Positions 1-8,690 of a DNA stretch of 64,000 bases are shown piece after piece. The stretch's first letter is position 1. Each line of letters begins with the position of its first letter. Position numbers and translations under genes: made by a program. The notes below the pieces were generated by a model. The model searched no databases. It had not been told where the DNA came from and worked only from the letters and a program-made list of their open reading frames with translations. The DNA comes from Massilia sp. Bi118 (GTDB lineage: Bacteria; Pseudomonadota; Gammaproteobacteria; Burkholderiales; Burkholderiaceae_D), in contig NZ_CAKKMV010000014.1 in assembly GCF_918697865.1 (NCBI RefSeq), positions 62,001-126,000 on the forward strand. The letters are read 5' to 3'.

Positions 1-2
1 CC

Positions 3-161
3 CTGGTCAAGATGTACGAGGACAATGCCTCGACCCTGACCCCGGACCCGCTGCATTCGGCCTTCTACGATTCGCATCCGCCGGCCTCGATCCGCATCCG
101 GCGCCTGCACGAGGCGGGCGCCTTGAACGGCGCCGGCACGGCCGGCATGGAGCCCGCATGA
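3..161 (+). CDS. M48-family zinc metallopeptidase, C-terminal fragment
   Basis: Only the last 52 codons are in the window; the gene begins to the left. The tail reads ...DPLHSAFYDSHPPASIRIRRL..., which is the characteristic C-terminal stretch of Ste24/M48 membrane-bound endopeptidases (the conserved SxHPPxxxRIxxL end). The HExxH zinc motif would be upstream and is not visible. The stop codon overlaps the start of the next gene by four bases (ATGA), so the two genes are translationally coupled. Family assignment comes from the C-terminal motif alone. Confidence 0.75.
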   Translation: MVKMYEDNASTLTPDPLHSAFYDSHPPASIRIRRLHEAGALNGAGTAGMEPA

Positions 162-502
162 ACACGGTCCTGCCTTTGATCGAGCGCCACTGCACGCACG
201 GCGCGCCGGCGCTGGACGCCGCCGCCATCGCCAGTCTGCTGGCGCAGCTGCCGGACTGGCACGCCGACGGCAATCGCCTGGTGCGCGAGTTCCTGTTCCG
301 CGACTATCACGAGACCATCGAGTTCGTGAACGCGCTGGCCTTCATGGTCCACCGCGAAGACCACCACCCGGACCTGCAGGTGAGTTACCGCCGCTGCACG
401 GCCTCGTGGACCACGCACTCGGCCGGGCACCAACTGAGCGAGAACGATTTCATCTGCGCCGCCAAGGCTGGCGCGCTGTACGCGGGGCGGGCCGGCGCAT
501 GA
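158..502 (+). CDS. phhB: pterin-4a-carbinolamine dehydratase (PCD/PhhB/DCoH family)
   Basis: A 114-residue protein, the usual length for this family. It dehydrates 4a-hydroxytetrahydropterin and so recycles the pterin cofactor of aromatic amino acid hydroxylases in the cytoplasm. The family signature is plain: H69-H70-P71-D72 followed by a VSY strand, and a C-terminal part with the conserved T-H-x2-G-x-L-x3-D pattern. The start overlaps the stop of the M48 peptidase gene by four bases, and its own stop overlaps the start of rsgA by four bases. No phenylalanine hydroxylase gene is adjacent, so the pterin substrate in this organism is not shown by context. Confidence 0.85.
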   Translation: MNTVLPLIERHCTHGAPALDAAAIASLLAQLPDWHADGNRLVREFLFRDYHETIEFVNALAFMVHREDHHPDLQVSYRRCTASWTTHSAGHQLSENDFICAAKAGALYAGRAGA

Positions 503-1416
503 GCAAAGACCTGGATCTTAAAGGCACCATCGTCGCCGCCCACGGCCGCCACTACCTGGCCGACGTCGGCGATGCGCAGTCTTCCGAATTCCTCCAGTGC
601 GTCACGCGCGGCAAGAAGACCAACGTCGCCGTCGGCGACATCGTGCACCTGAAGCGCACCTCGGACAACCAGGCGGTGATCGAGAAGATCGCCGAGCGGA
701 CCACCCTGCTCTACCGCTCCGACCAGTACAAGTCGAAGCTGCTGGCGGCGAACATCACGCGCCTGTTCATCGTCATCGCCACCGAGCCGAGCTTCGCCGA
801 CGACCTGGTCTCGCGCGCCCTGGTGGCCTGCGAGGCGGCCGGCGTCGAGGCCCACCTGATCCTCAACAAGGTCGACGTCGAAGCGCCGCTGGCCCGCGCC
901 CGCGAGCGCGCCGGCCTGTACGCGAGCCTCGGCTATCCGCTGCACGAAGTCTCGGCCAGGACCGATCCGGAAGGCGCGGTCGCCACCCTCATGCCGCTGC
1001 TCGAAGGCCAGTCCTCGATCTTCATCGGCCAGTCGGGCATGGGCAAGTCCTCGCTGATCAACCTGCTGGTGCCGGACGCCGACATCGCCGTGCGCGAGAT
1101 CTCGGCGGCGCTGGACACCGGCAAGCACACCACCACCTTCACCCGGCTCTACCGGCTGCCGGGCAATGGCGGCGGCCAGATCATCGACTCGCCGGGCTTC
1201 CAGGAATTCGGCCTGTACCACCTGACGGAAGGCATGCTGGAACGCGCCTTCGTCGAGTTCAAGCCCTTCCTGGGCGGCTGCAAGTACTACAATTGCCGCC
1301 ACCTGGCCGAGCCGCAGTGCGCCATCCTGACGGCGGTCGAAGAAGGCAGGATCGCGAAGATCCGGCACGAGCTGTATGCGCAGCTTCTGCACGAGTCGGC
1401 CCAAACCTTGTATTGA
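499..1416 (+). CDS. rsgA: small ribosomal subunit biogenesis GTPase RsgA
   Basis: A 305-residue circularly permuted GTPase that checks late 30S subunit maturation. The permuted order is visible: the G4 motif NKVD (N123-D126) comes before the P-loop GQSGMGKSS (from G177), and the C-terminal zinc knuckle follows as C261-x4-C266-x-H268-x5-C274. An N-terminal OB-fold region precedes the GTPase part. The start at 499 was chosen because it gives an ATGA overlap with the preceding gene and the normal RsgA N-terminus; the frame is open further upstream, but that stretch encodes nothing family-like. Confidence 0.95.
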   Translation: MSKDLDLKGTIVAAHGRHYLADVGDAQSSEFLQCVTRGKKTNVAVGDIVHLKRTSDNQAVIEKIAERTTLLYRSDQYKSKLLAANITRLFIVIATEPSFADDLVSRALVACEAAGVEAHLILNKVDVEAPLARARERAGLYASLGYPLHEVSARTDPEGAVATLMPLLEGQSSIFIGQSGMGKSSLINLLVPDADIAVREISAALDTGKHTTTFTRLYRLPGNGGGQIIDSPGFQEFGLYHLTEGMLERAFVEFKPFLGGCKYYNCRHLAEPQCAILTAVEEGRIAKIRHELYAQLLHESAQTLY

Positions 1417-1421
1417 TCGAA

Positions 1422-1427
1422 TATAAT
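1422..1427 (+). promoter_or_regulatory. putative -10 element upstream of argF
   Basis: A perfect TATAAT hexamer lies in the short gap between rsgA and argF, about 30 bases before the argF start. No good -35 hexamer is seen at 16-18 bases upstream, so this is only a suggestion that argF has its own promoter. Confidence 0.4.
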
Positions 1428-1456
1428 CAGGCAGATCCCCGCATTCCCGACATAAC

Positions 1457-2383
1457 ATGGCTGTCCAGACCCCCATCAAGCACTTCCTGCAGTTCTCCGA
1501 CTTTTCCCGCGACGAGTTCGAGTACGTGATCGAGCGCGCGGCCGTCATCAAGCGCAAGTTCAAGGCCTACGAGGTCTACCACCCGCTGGTCGACCGCACC
1601 CTGGTGATGGTGTTCGAGAAGAGCTCGACCCGTACCCGTTTGAGCTTCGAAGCCGGCATGCACCAGCTGGGCGGCGCGGCGATCTACCTGAACACCCGCG
1701 ACAGCCAGCTGGGCCGCGGCGAGCCGGTCGAAGACGCCGGCCAGGTCATGAGCCGCATGTGCGACATCATCATGGTGCGCACCTTCGGCCAGGAGATCAT
1801 CGAGCGCTTCGCCGCGAATTCGCGGGTCCCGGTGATCAACGGCCTGACCAACGAACACCACCCCTGCCAGGTGCTGGCCGACGTGTTCACCTATTTCGAG
1901 CACCGCGGTTCCATCGTCGGCAAGACCGTCGCCTGGATCGGCGACGCCAACAACATGCTGTACTCGTGGCTGCAGGCGGCCGAGGTGTTCGGCTTCCACC
2001 TGAACGTGTCGACCCCGAAGGGCTACGACATCGACCCGTCCCTGGTTAACACGAACAACTACACCTTCTTCGAAAACCCCTCGGATGCCTGCGCCGGCGC
2101 GCACCTGGTCAACACCGACGTGTGGACCAGCATGGGCTACGAAAAAGAAAATGCCGAACGCCTGAAAGCCTTCGATGGCTTCATGGTGGACGGCGCCAAG
2201 ATGGCGCGTGCAGCACCCGACGCGCTGTTCATGCACTGCCTGCCCGCACACCGCGGTGAGGAAGTGGCGGCCGAAGTCATCGACGGCCCGCAATCGGTGG
2301 TGTGGGACGAAGCCGAGAACCGGCTGCACGTGCAGAAGGCGCTGATCGAGTACCTGCTGCTGGGCCGCATCGAAGATAAATAA
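1457..2383 (+). CDS. argF: ornithine carbamoyltransferase, anabolic
   Basis: 308 residues, normal for the family. It transfers a carbamoyl group from carbamoyl phosphate to ornithine to make citrulline in arginine biosynthesis. The carbamoyl-phosphate loop STRTR is at residues 57-61, HPCQ follows near residue 134, and the ornithine-binding FMHCLPAHRGEEV motif lies near the C-terminus. It is followed after about 90 bases by argG, the next enzyme in the pathway, so the two probably form one unit ending at the terminator after argG. Confidence 0.97.
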   Translation: MAVQTPIKHFLQFSDFSRDEFEYVIERAAVIKRKFKAYEVYHPLVDRTLVMVFEKSSTRTRLSFEAGMHQLGGAAIYLNTRDSQLGRGEPVEDAGQVMSRMCDIIMVRTFGQEIIERFAANSRVPVINGLTNEHHPCQVLADVFTYFEHRGSIVGKTVAWIGDANNMLYSWLQAAEVFGFHLNVSTPKGYDIDPSLVNTNNYTFFENPSDACAGAHLVNTDVWTSMGYEKENAERLKAFDGFMVDGAKMARAAPDALFMHCLPAHRGEEVAAEVIDGPQSVVWDEAENRLHVQKALIEYLLLGRIEDK

Positions 2384-2475
2384 CGCATCATCACCACAAC
2401 CCTAGTTTGATCGTCGGCCCAGCAATGGGCCGGCTGACCATAAATCCCCCTCCTCTCTCATTCACTGGAACTCCC

Positions 2476-3708
2476 ATGAGCGACATTAAAAAAGTAGTCC
2501 TCGCCTACTCCGGCGGCCTCGATACCTCCGTCATCCTCAAATGGCTGCAGGATCACTACAACTGCGAAATCGTTACCTTCACCGCCGACCTGGGACAAGG
2601 TGAAGAGCTGGAACCGGCGCGCGCCAAGGCCATCAAGTTCGGCATCAAGCCGGAAAACATCTACATCGACGACGTGCGCGAAGAATTCGTGCGCGACTTC
2701 GTGTTCCCGATGTTCCGCGCGAACACCGTCTACGAAGGCGAATACCTGCTGGGCACCTCGATCGCGCGTCCGCTGATCGCGAAGCGCCTGATCGAGATCG
2801 CCAACGAAACCGGCGCCGACGCCGTCTCGCACGGCGCGACCGGCAAGGGCAACGACCAGGTACGCTTCGAGCTGGGCGCCTATGCGCTGAAGCCGGACGT
2901 CAAGATCATCGCCCCGTGGCGCGAATGGGACCTGCTGTCGCGCGAGAAGCTGCTGAAGTACGCGGAAGACGCCGGCATCGAAATCGACATGAAGCACAAG
3001 AACGGCGGCGCGCCCTACTCGATGGACGCCAACCTGCTGCACATCTCCTTCGAAGGCCGCCACCTGGAAAACCCGAGCGCGGAAGCCGAGGAATCGATGT
3101 GGCGCTGGACCGTGTCGCCGGAAGCGGCGCCGGACCAGGCCGAGTACCTCGACATCGAATACGAGCGCGGCGACATCGTCGGCCTGAACGGCGTCAAGAT
3201 GACCCCGGCCCAGGTGCTGACCGAGCTGAACCGCCTCGGCGGCAAGCACGGCATCGGCCGCCTCGACCTGGTGGAGAACCGCTACGTCGGCATGAAGTCG
3301 CGCGGCTGCTACGAAACCCCGGGCGGCACCATCATGCTGCGCGCCCACCGCGCGATCGAATCGATCACCCTGGACCGCGAAGTGGCGCACCTGAAGGATG
3401 ACCTGATGCCGCGCTACGCTTCGCTGATCTATAACGGCTACTGGTGGGCGCCGGAGCGCGTCGCGCTGCAGACCCTGATCGACCACACGCAGCAATCGGT
3501 GAACGGCTGGGTCCGCGTCAAGCTCTACAAGGGCAACGTGATCGTGGTCTCGCGCGATTCGAAGACCGATTCGCTGTTCGACATGAACATCGCGACCTTC
3601 GACGAAGACGGCGGCGCCTACAACCAGGCGGATGCGGGCGGCTTCATCAAGCTGAATGCGCTGCGTATGCGGATTGCTGCGAAGGCGCGTGCCAAGCGCG
3701 GGCAGTAA
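2476..3708 (+). CDS. argG: argininosuccinate synthase
   Basis: A 410-residue protein that joins citrulline and aspartate using ATP. The N-type ATP pyrophosphatase P-loop AYSGGLDTS is at residues 10-18, and the sequence matches the family along its whole length (for example the HGATGKGNDQVRFE segment). The start at 2476 (MSDIKKVVLAYSGG) is the usual N-terminus; an upstream in-frame extension to 2407 would add non-family residues. It is located directly downstream of argF. Confidence 0.97.
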   Translation: MSDIKKVVLAYSGGLDTSVILKWLQDHYNCEIVTFTADLGQGEELEPARAKAIKFGIKPENIYIDDVREEFVRDFVFPMFRANTVYEGEYLLGTSIARPLIAKRLIEIANETGADAVSHGATGKGNDQVRFELGAYALKPDVKIIAPWREWDLLSREKLLKYAEDAGIEIDMKHKNGGAPYSMDANLLHISFEGRHLENPSAEAEESMWRWTVSPEAAPDQAEYLDIEYERGDIVGLNGVKMTPAQVLTELNRLGGKHGIGRLDLVENRYVGMKSRGCYETPGGTIMLRAHRAIESITLDREVAHLKDDLMPRYASLIYNGYWWAPERVALQTLIDHTQQSVNGWVRVKLYKGNVIVVSRDSKTDSLFDMNIATFDEDGGAYNQADAGGFIKLNALRMRIAAKARAKRGQ

Positions 3709-3730
3709 ATTTCTCGTGTAGGAATGCGAA

Positions 3731-3764
3731 AGCCGCCGATCTGAAAGGATCGGCGGCTTTTTTT
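3731..3764 (+). terminator. rho-independent terminator after argG
   Basis: A perfect 11-bp stem AGCCGCCGATC / GATCGGCGGCT with a six-base loop is followed by a run of seven T residues. It lies about 25 bases after the argG stop. Confidence 0.92.
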
Positions 3765-3782
3765 CGTCCAGCAGCGCGTAAA

Positions 3783-3870
3783 CGTCGTCCCCGCGCAGGC
3801 GGGGATCCAAGTTCTGCATGGGCTATCGAAACGCAAACAAACTTGGGTCCCCGCCTTCGCGGGGACGACG
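3783..3870. repeat. REP-like interspersed palindromic element, copy 1 of 4
   Basis: An 88-bp element made of two inverted arms, each itself a hairpin (CGTCGTCCCCGC-GCAG-GCGGGG type), flanking a central spacer of about 30 bases. Each arm ends in CCAAGTT or its complement AACTTGG. Closely similar elements of 86-88 bp are found at 41322, 56391 and 59631. It sits between the argG terminator and the convergent TonB receptor gene. Confidence 0.88.
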
Positions 3871-3886
3871 GTTTCATAGCCGGTGG

Positions 3887-6184
3887 TCAGAAGTGGAAAT
3901 TCGCCGTCACGCTGGCCCAGCGCGGCGCGCCCGGCGTGTAGCGGTAGCCGCTCTTGTTGATCGCCGCGATATAGCGCTTGTCGAACAGGTTGTAGACGTT
4001 CAGGCGCAGGTCCAGCCAGCGGTTCACCGTGTAGCCCGCGGTCGCATCCGTCACCCAGTAATCGTCGGCGAAGGCCGGGGTGCCGACGGCGCCGTCGGTG
4101 CCGCGCAGCAGGCGGCCCTGGTAGCGCACGCCGCCGCCTACCTGCAGGCCGAACGGGAAGGTGTAGGTGGTCCAGCTGGTGAAGGCCTGTTTGGGTGTGT
4201 ACGACAACGCGTTCTCGCCGAGCGCCGTCACCAGCTTGCCGGATTCGACGCTGGTGTCCATCCAGGTGTAGCCGGCGCTGACCAGCCAGTGGCGCGCCAG
4301 TTCGCCGGTCACGCCAAGTTCCACGCCCTGCACGCGTTTACGGCCGGTCTGGTAGTACTTCAGGTCGACCGGGTCCTGTTCGACCTCGTTCTTCACCTCG
4401 GTGCGGTAGAGGGCCGCGGTCAGCGCCAGCCGCTGCTTCAGCAGATCGAGCTTGCCGCCCAGTTCCGTGGTGGTGCTGACTTGCGGCTGGAAGACCGGGT
4501 TCGAGGCGCTGTTGGCGTTGCCGCTCAGGGTCAGGTTCGAGCCCGGCGGCTGCTTCGAATTGGCCCACAGGGCGTACACGCTGCTGTTGCGGGTCGGCTT
4601 GTACAGGGCCGAGACTTTGCCGCTGACGACATGGTCGGACAGCCCGATGTGGGCCGGGATCGGCGTGTTCACCGGCAGGGTCGGATTCGCGGCCAGGGTC
4701 GACAGCGTGACGGCGTCGTAGTCGACGTCGAAGCGGTCGATGCGCGCGCTGGCGCCGAACTGCCATTGTTCACCGATCTTGATGGTGTCGAGCAGGTAGG
4801 CCGACTGGGTGTCGACCTGGCCCTGGGTGCGGGCCCCGCTGCGCACCAGGTTCACGCCGCTGGCCAGGCTGCCTGGATCCGGACGATAGAGATTCGCGGC
4901 CGGCAGCGTGCCGGTGCCGGTATGGCTCCAGTTGTTCTGCTTTTCCGAACTCAGGTCCAGGCCGCTCACCAGCGTGTGGCGCAGGCTGCCGGTGCCGAAC
5001 TCCGAAGTCAGCACGGTCTGGTTGGCCAGGATGGTGTTCTGCTGGTCCTTGATGGTACGGATTGTGCGTGCCAGGGCCCAGCCTGAGGGGTCGGCCTGAT
5101 TCGGCGTGAGGAGGTTGGCGGTGTTGCCCATGAAGGCGCTCAGCAGGTAGAACTGCCGGGTCTTGCCGTAGCGGCTGGTGTTCCGCAGGCGCATGTGCGG
5201 GCTGAACTCGTGGTCGAGGATGGCCGTGAACATGTCGGCCTTGACGCGGTCGAAATCGCCCACCGAGCCATAGAAATTCTTCGGATCGACCGCCGCCGCA
5301 TCGCTCAGGTAGGGCCGCTTCGGATCCGGGCTGGTGTAACCCGGCAGGCCGATGGTGGGCACGCCGCCGTCCGGACGGTTGTCCTGCTTGACGTGCAGGT
5401 AGTCGAGGTAGAGCTGGGTCGGACCGCGCAGGCCGAAGGCGATCGAGGGCGCCACGGCCCAGCGCTTGTCCTTCACCTCGTCACGCGCGGCGTTGCCGTT
5501 GTCCTGGTCGAGCAGGTTGACCCGCATGGCGATGCCGCGGCGGCCATCCAGCACGCGGTTGACGTCCGCGGTGCCGCGCAGGCGGTCGGCGCTGCCGGCG
5601 ACAAGGCTGGCCTCGCCGAAGTTCTTGAGCTGCGGCTGCTTGGTGTTCAGGTTGATCGAGCCGGTCGGCGCGCCGCGCCCGGTGTCGGTGCCGGCCGGGC
5701 CTTTCAGCACGTCGATCTGCTCGATGTTGAAGACGTCGCGCGAGACCGAGCCGACATCGCGGATGCCGTCCACGAACAGGCTGCCCGAGCTGTCGAAGCC
5801 GCGCATGTAGATGGCGTCGCCGGTGTTGGTGCTGCCATTCTCTCCCAGGAAGAACGTGCCCACGCCGGGCGTATTGCGCAGCGCTTCGGTGAGGGTCACG
5901 GCGCCCTGCTGCTGGAACAGTTCCTTCTTGATGACGATGACGGTTTGCGGGGTGTCCAGCAGCGGCTGGGTGTACTTGGGCGAGCCGGCCTGGTCCGCCT
6001 TGTACTCGTTCTCGCGCTCGCGTTCGCCGTGGACGTGGATGCGCTGCGGCGAGCGGCCTTCGGCGGCGTCGGCGCTGGCGCCGTCCGCGGCGTGGCCGGC
6101 GAGCGGCAGCACCAGCATGGCCAGGGCGGCGCTCGCGGCTGGACGGAGGACGGGGTGTTTGCGGCTGGTGATCGGCTTTTTCAT
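3887..6184 (-). CDS. TonB-dependent receptor, catecholate siderophore type
   Basis: A 765-residue outer-membrane receptor. Residues 1 to about 32 form a signal peptide ending in GHA. The plug domain follows (LLDTPQTVIVIKKELF, then LTEALRNTPGVG and YMRGFDSSGSLFVDGIRD), then a long beta-barrel with the classical TonB-receptor C-terminus (LNVYNLFDKRYIA ... terminal aromatic F). The plug is closest in style to Fiu-like monomeric catecholate receptors; the exact ligand cannot be read from the sequence. A Fur box stands upstream, so iron repression is expected. A YkgJ-type gene is divergent. No TonB/ExbBD or siderophore synthesis genes are nearby. Confidence 0.92.
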   Translation of the reverse strand: MKKPITSRKHPVLRPAASAALAMLVLPLAGHAADGASADAAEGRSPQRIHVHGERERENEYKADQAGSPKYTQPLLDTPQTVIVIKKELFQQQGAVTLTEALRNTPGVGTFFLGENGSTNTGDAIYMRGFDSSGSLFVDGIRDVGSVSRDVFNIEQIDVLKGPAGTDTGRGAPTGSINLNTKQPQLKNFGEASLVAGSADRLRGTADVNRVLDGRRGIAMRVNLLDQDNGNAARDEVKDKRWAVAPSIAFGLRGPTQLYLDYLHVKQDNRPDGGVPTIGLPGYTSPDPKRPYLSDAAAVDPKNFYGSVGDFDRVKADMFTAILDHEFSPHMRLRNTSRYGKTRQFYLLSAFMGNTANLLTPNQADPSGWALARTIRTIKDQQNTILANQTVLTSEFGTGSLRHTLVSGLDLSSEKQNNWSHTGTGTLPAANLYRPDPGSLASGVNLVRSGARTQGQVDTQSAYLLDTIKIGEQWQFGASARIDRFDVDYDAVTLSTLAANPTLPVNTPIPAHIGLSDHVVSGKVSALYKPTRNSSVYALWANSKQPPGSNLTLSGNANSASNPVFQPQVSTTTELGGKLDLLKQRLALTAALYRTEVKNEVEQDPVDLKYYQTGRKRVQGVELGVTGELARHWLVSAGYTWMDTSVESGKLVTALGENALSYTPKQAFTSWTTYTFPFGLQVGGGVRYQGRLLRGTDGAVGTPAFADDYWVTDATAGYTVNRWLDLRLNVYNLFDKRYIAAINKSGYRYTPGAPRWASVTANFHF

Positions 6185-6261
6185 GTCTTATCGGTTGGCG
6201 TTGTTATGAATGGGTTAATCGAACGCCAGCGACTTTAACAAAACTTTACAGATAAGTAAAC

Positions 6262-6280
6262 GCGAATCATTCTCATTATC
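6262..6280 (-). promoter_or_regulatory. Fur box in the TonB receptor / YkgJ divergent region
   Basis: On the minus strand the site reads GATAATGAGAATGATTCGC, matching 15 of 19 positions of the consensus GATAATGATAATCATTATC. It is about 80 bases upstream of the receptor start and about 80 bases upstream of the likely start of the divergent gene, so it could act on both. Confidence 0.8.
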
Positions 6281-6357
6281 GTTAACATTCATTGGAAAAC
6301 ATGTCTTTTCAACCATGCGGCAGCGCGCTACCATGTGCGCTTCCTGGCGCGACCGAC

Positions 6358-6699
6358 ATGAGCGATACGAGCGAACTCAACCCCTGCCTGGCCTGCGGCG
6401 CCTGCTGCAAGAGCTACCGGGTCTCCTTCTACTGGGCGGAGGCCGAGCAGCGCGGCCTGCCCGCCTTCCTGACCGAACAGGTCAATCCTTTCCTCTCGTG
6501 CATGGCGGGGACGAATACGAAGCGGCCGCATTGCGCGGCCCTGCTGCGTTCGAGCGACGGCGGCTTTGCCTGCCGGGTGTACGAGCAGCGGCCGGCTCCC
6601 TGCCGCGAGGTGCAGATCGGCGACGACAAGTGCCTGCAGGCGCGGGCGCGGCATGGCTTGCCGGCTTTGCCGGTGGATGGCCTGTCGCGAGAAATGTGA
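6358..6699 (+). CDS. YkgJ-family cysteine cluster protein
   Basis: A 113-residue protein with the Fe/Zn-type cysteine cluster family pattern: CLACGACCKSY at the N-terminus, then single cysteines before a FACRVYEQRPAPCREV motif. Members are thought to bind a metal or Fe-S centre, but the function is unknown. The start at 6358 (MSDTSELNPC) gives the usual family N-terminus; an in-frame ATG at 6301 with a GGA upstream is the alternative and would place the start nearer the Fur box. Divergent from the siderophore receptor gene. Confidence 0.8.
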   Translation: MSDTSELNPCLACGACCKSYRVSFYWAEAEQRGLPAFLTEQVNPFLSCMAGTNTKRPHCAALLRSSDGGFACRVYEQRPAPCREVQIGDDKCLQARARHGLPALPVDGLSREM

Positions 6700-6812
6700 C
6701 CAAATGTTGTTGCGATAGCGCATCATTGTTTCCCCGCTAGTTGCCAGGGATGTTACATTTGGGGATAGGCTCTATCCTCGATGCATGCTGCAGCTCGGCG
6801 GCTGGCGACTTC

Positions 6813-6851
6813 GGGGTCAGAGCCCACCCGATAAAACCGGGCTCTGACCCC
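6813..6851. repeat. perfect inverted repeat GGGGTCAGAGCCC
   Basis: Two perfect 13-base arms, GGGGTCAGAGCCC and GGGCTCTGACCCC, are separated by 13 bases. The element lies 18 bases before the wspA start, inside the presumed leader. No T-run follows, so it is not a standard terminator. From memory, this motif recurs as an intergenic repeat in related GC-rich genomes, but only one copy is seen in this window. Confidence 0.75.
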
Positions 6852-6869
6852 TACGGACTCCCTGCGGCT

Positions 6870-8681
6870 ATGCACAATCTCAACATCAAGAACAAACTGA
6901 TGATCGGCTTCGGCGGTGTCGTCGCGATCATCCTGCTCCTGCTGGTCCTGGCCTATCACAACTTCGCGCGGCTCTCGGAAGCGCGCGAGTGGGACCGCCA
7001 TAGCCTGGAAGTGCTGCTGGAGATTAACCACGTCTCCACTTCCGTGCTGCAGGTCCAGAGTTCGACCCGCGCCTATCTCCTGACCGGCAACGACACGCTG
7101 ATCGCGCCGGTCCACAATGAACACGAAAGCGCCCGCACCCACCTGCGGCGTGCGATCGTCCTGACGGCCGACAATCCGTCCCAGCAGGAACGCCTCAGGC
7201 AGGTCGAGCCGCTACTGGAGGCGTGGATGGAACAGTCGGTCGGCCCGCAGATCGAACTGCGCCGACAGGCCGGCAAGGGAGGCCTGGGCCCGGTGACGGC
7301 GCAGGTCGACACGACGGTGCTGGCCGGCACCGGCAACGTCGCCACCATGCGCCAGGTGCTGGGCGAGATCGAAGCGGAAGAGAACCGCCTGCTGGCGCAG
7401 CGCAGCGAGGAGTCGAGCATGCTGCGGCGTTCGATGGACCTGCTGCTGAGCATAGGCGCAGCGGTGAGCGCGCTGCTGGCGATCCTGATCGGCACCCTGC
7501 TGGTGCGCGCCGTCTCGCGTCCGCTGGCCAGCCTGAGCGAAGCCGCGCGCAAGCTCGGCACCGGCATCCAGGGTGCGCGCGCCGAGGTGATTTCGCACGA
7601 CGAGCTGGGCGCGGTGGCGCTCGAATTCAACCGCATGGCCCAGGCCATCGAAGACAGCCAGGCCAAGGAACTGGCCGCCACCAACGAACTGCGCGCCAAG
7701 GTCGACGCGCTGCTGGAAGTGGTCTCGAAGGCCGCGCGCGGCGACCTCACGGGCACCGTCACGATCCGCGGCGAAGATGCCGTCGGCCGCCTCGGCGAAG
7801 GCCTGGCGACCATGCTGGGCAACCTGCGCAGCCTGCTGAACAACGTGCAGCGCGCCGGCATCCAGGTGGCCAGCTCGGCGACCCAGATCGCAGCCTCGGC
7901 GCGCCAGCAGGAAGCGACCGGGATCGAGCAGGCCCAGACCAGCGTCGAGGTGCTGGCCACCACCAGGGAGATCTCGGCGAATACCGCCGAGCTGCTGCGC
8001 ACCATGGAAGAAGCGACCGAGGTGGCCGACTACACCACCAGCGCCACCGCCGACGCCCAGGACAAGCTGAAGCACATGGACCACACCATGCAGCAGATGG
8101 TCAACGCCACCGACTCGATCGGCGCCAAGCTGGCCGCGCTGTCCGAGAAAGCCAGCAACATCAACAGCGTGCTGACCACCATCACCAAGGTTGCGGACCA
8201 GACCAACATCCTGTCGCTGAACGCCGCGATCGAGGCCGAGAAGGCCGGCGAGGCGGGCCGCGGCTTCTCGGTAGTGGCCACCGAGATCCGCCGCCTGGCC
8301 GACCAGACCTCGGTCTCGACCTGGGACATCGAGCAGATGCTGAAGGAGATGCAGTCGGCGGTGTCGGCCAGCGTGATGGGCATGGATAAATTCGCCGAGG
8401 AGATCCGCCGCAACGTCGGCGAAGCGCGCCACGTGGCCGAGCAGCTGTCCGGCATGATGGACCAGGTGCGCAAGCTGGGACCGCGCTTCGACCTGGTCCT
8501 GCAGGGGATGCAGTCGCAGTCCGTCGGCGCCTCGCAGATCTCGGGCACCATGATGCAGCTGTCCGACGCGACCCAGCAAACGGTGGACTCGCTGAAGGCC
8601 ACCAGCGAAGCCGTGCACCAGTTGCAGTATGCGGCCGGCGACCTGCAGCAGTCGGTCGCCACTTTCTCCGTGAACGATTAA
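6870..8681 (+). CDS. wspA: methyl-accepting chemotaxis protein, Wsp-type surface receptor
   Basis: A 603-residue transmembrane receptor, first gene of a six-gene Wsp-like chemosensory operon. It has one N-terminal membrane segment (about residues 11-31), a periplasmic helical region of CHASE3 type, a second membrane segment near residue 190, a HAMP domain, and the cytoplasmic signalling hairpin, where NAAIEAEKAGEAGRGF begins at residue 451. In Pseudomonas the orthologous receptor senses surface contact or envelope stress. The start at 6870 gives the normal short cytoplasmic N-terminus (MHNLNIKNKLM); the frame is open upstream through the inverted repeat, which argues against an earlier start. 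The orthology call rests on gene order. Confidence 0.88.
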   Translation: MHNLNIKNKLMIGFGGVVAIILLLLVLAYHNFARLSEAREWDRHSLEVLLEINHVSTSVLQVQSSTRAYLLTGNDTLIAPVHNEHESARTHLRRAIVLTADNPSQQERLRQVEPLLEAWMEQSVGPQIELRRQAGKGGLGPVTAQVDTTVLAGTGNVATMRQVLGEIEAEENRLLAQRSEESSMLRRSMDLLLSIGAAVSALLAILIGTLLVRAVSRPLASLSEAARKLGTGIQGARAEVISHDELGAVALEFNRMAQAIEDSQAKELAATNELRAKVDALLEVVSKAARGDLTGTVTIRGEDAVGRLGEGLATMLGNLRSLLNNVQRAGIQVASSATQIAASARQQEATGIEQAQTSVEVLATTREISANTAELLRTMEEATEVADYTTSATADAQDKLKHMDHTMQQMVNATDSIGAKLAALSEKASNINSVLTTITKVADQTNILSLNAAIEAEKAGEAGRGFSVVATEIRRLADQTSVSTWDIEQMLKEMQSAVSASVMGMDKFAEEIRRNVGEARHVAEQLSGMMDQVRKLGPRFDLVLQGMQSQSVGASQISGTMMQLSDATQQTVDSLKATSEAVHQLQYAAGDLQQSVATFSVND

Positions 8682-8690
8682 GACAAGCGC

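Noticed and set aside
385..1563. Long minus-strand open frame of about 390 codons
   Set aside because: It is antisense to phhB, rsgA and argF, which have full family motifs. Long antisense frames are expected in GC-rich DNA.
3783..3870. Tandem terminator pair instead of a repeat element
   Set aside because: Both hairpins lack T-runs, and the same 86-88 bp unit recurs at three other places.
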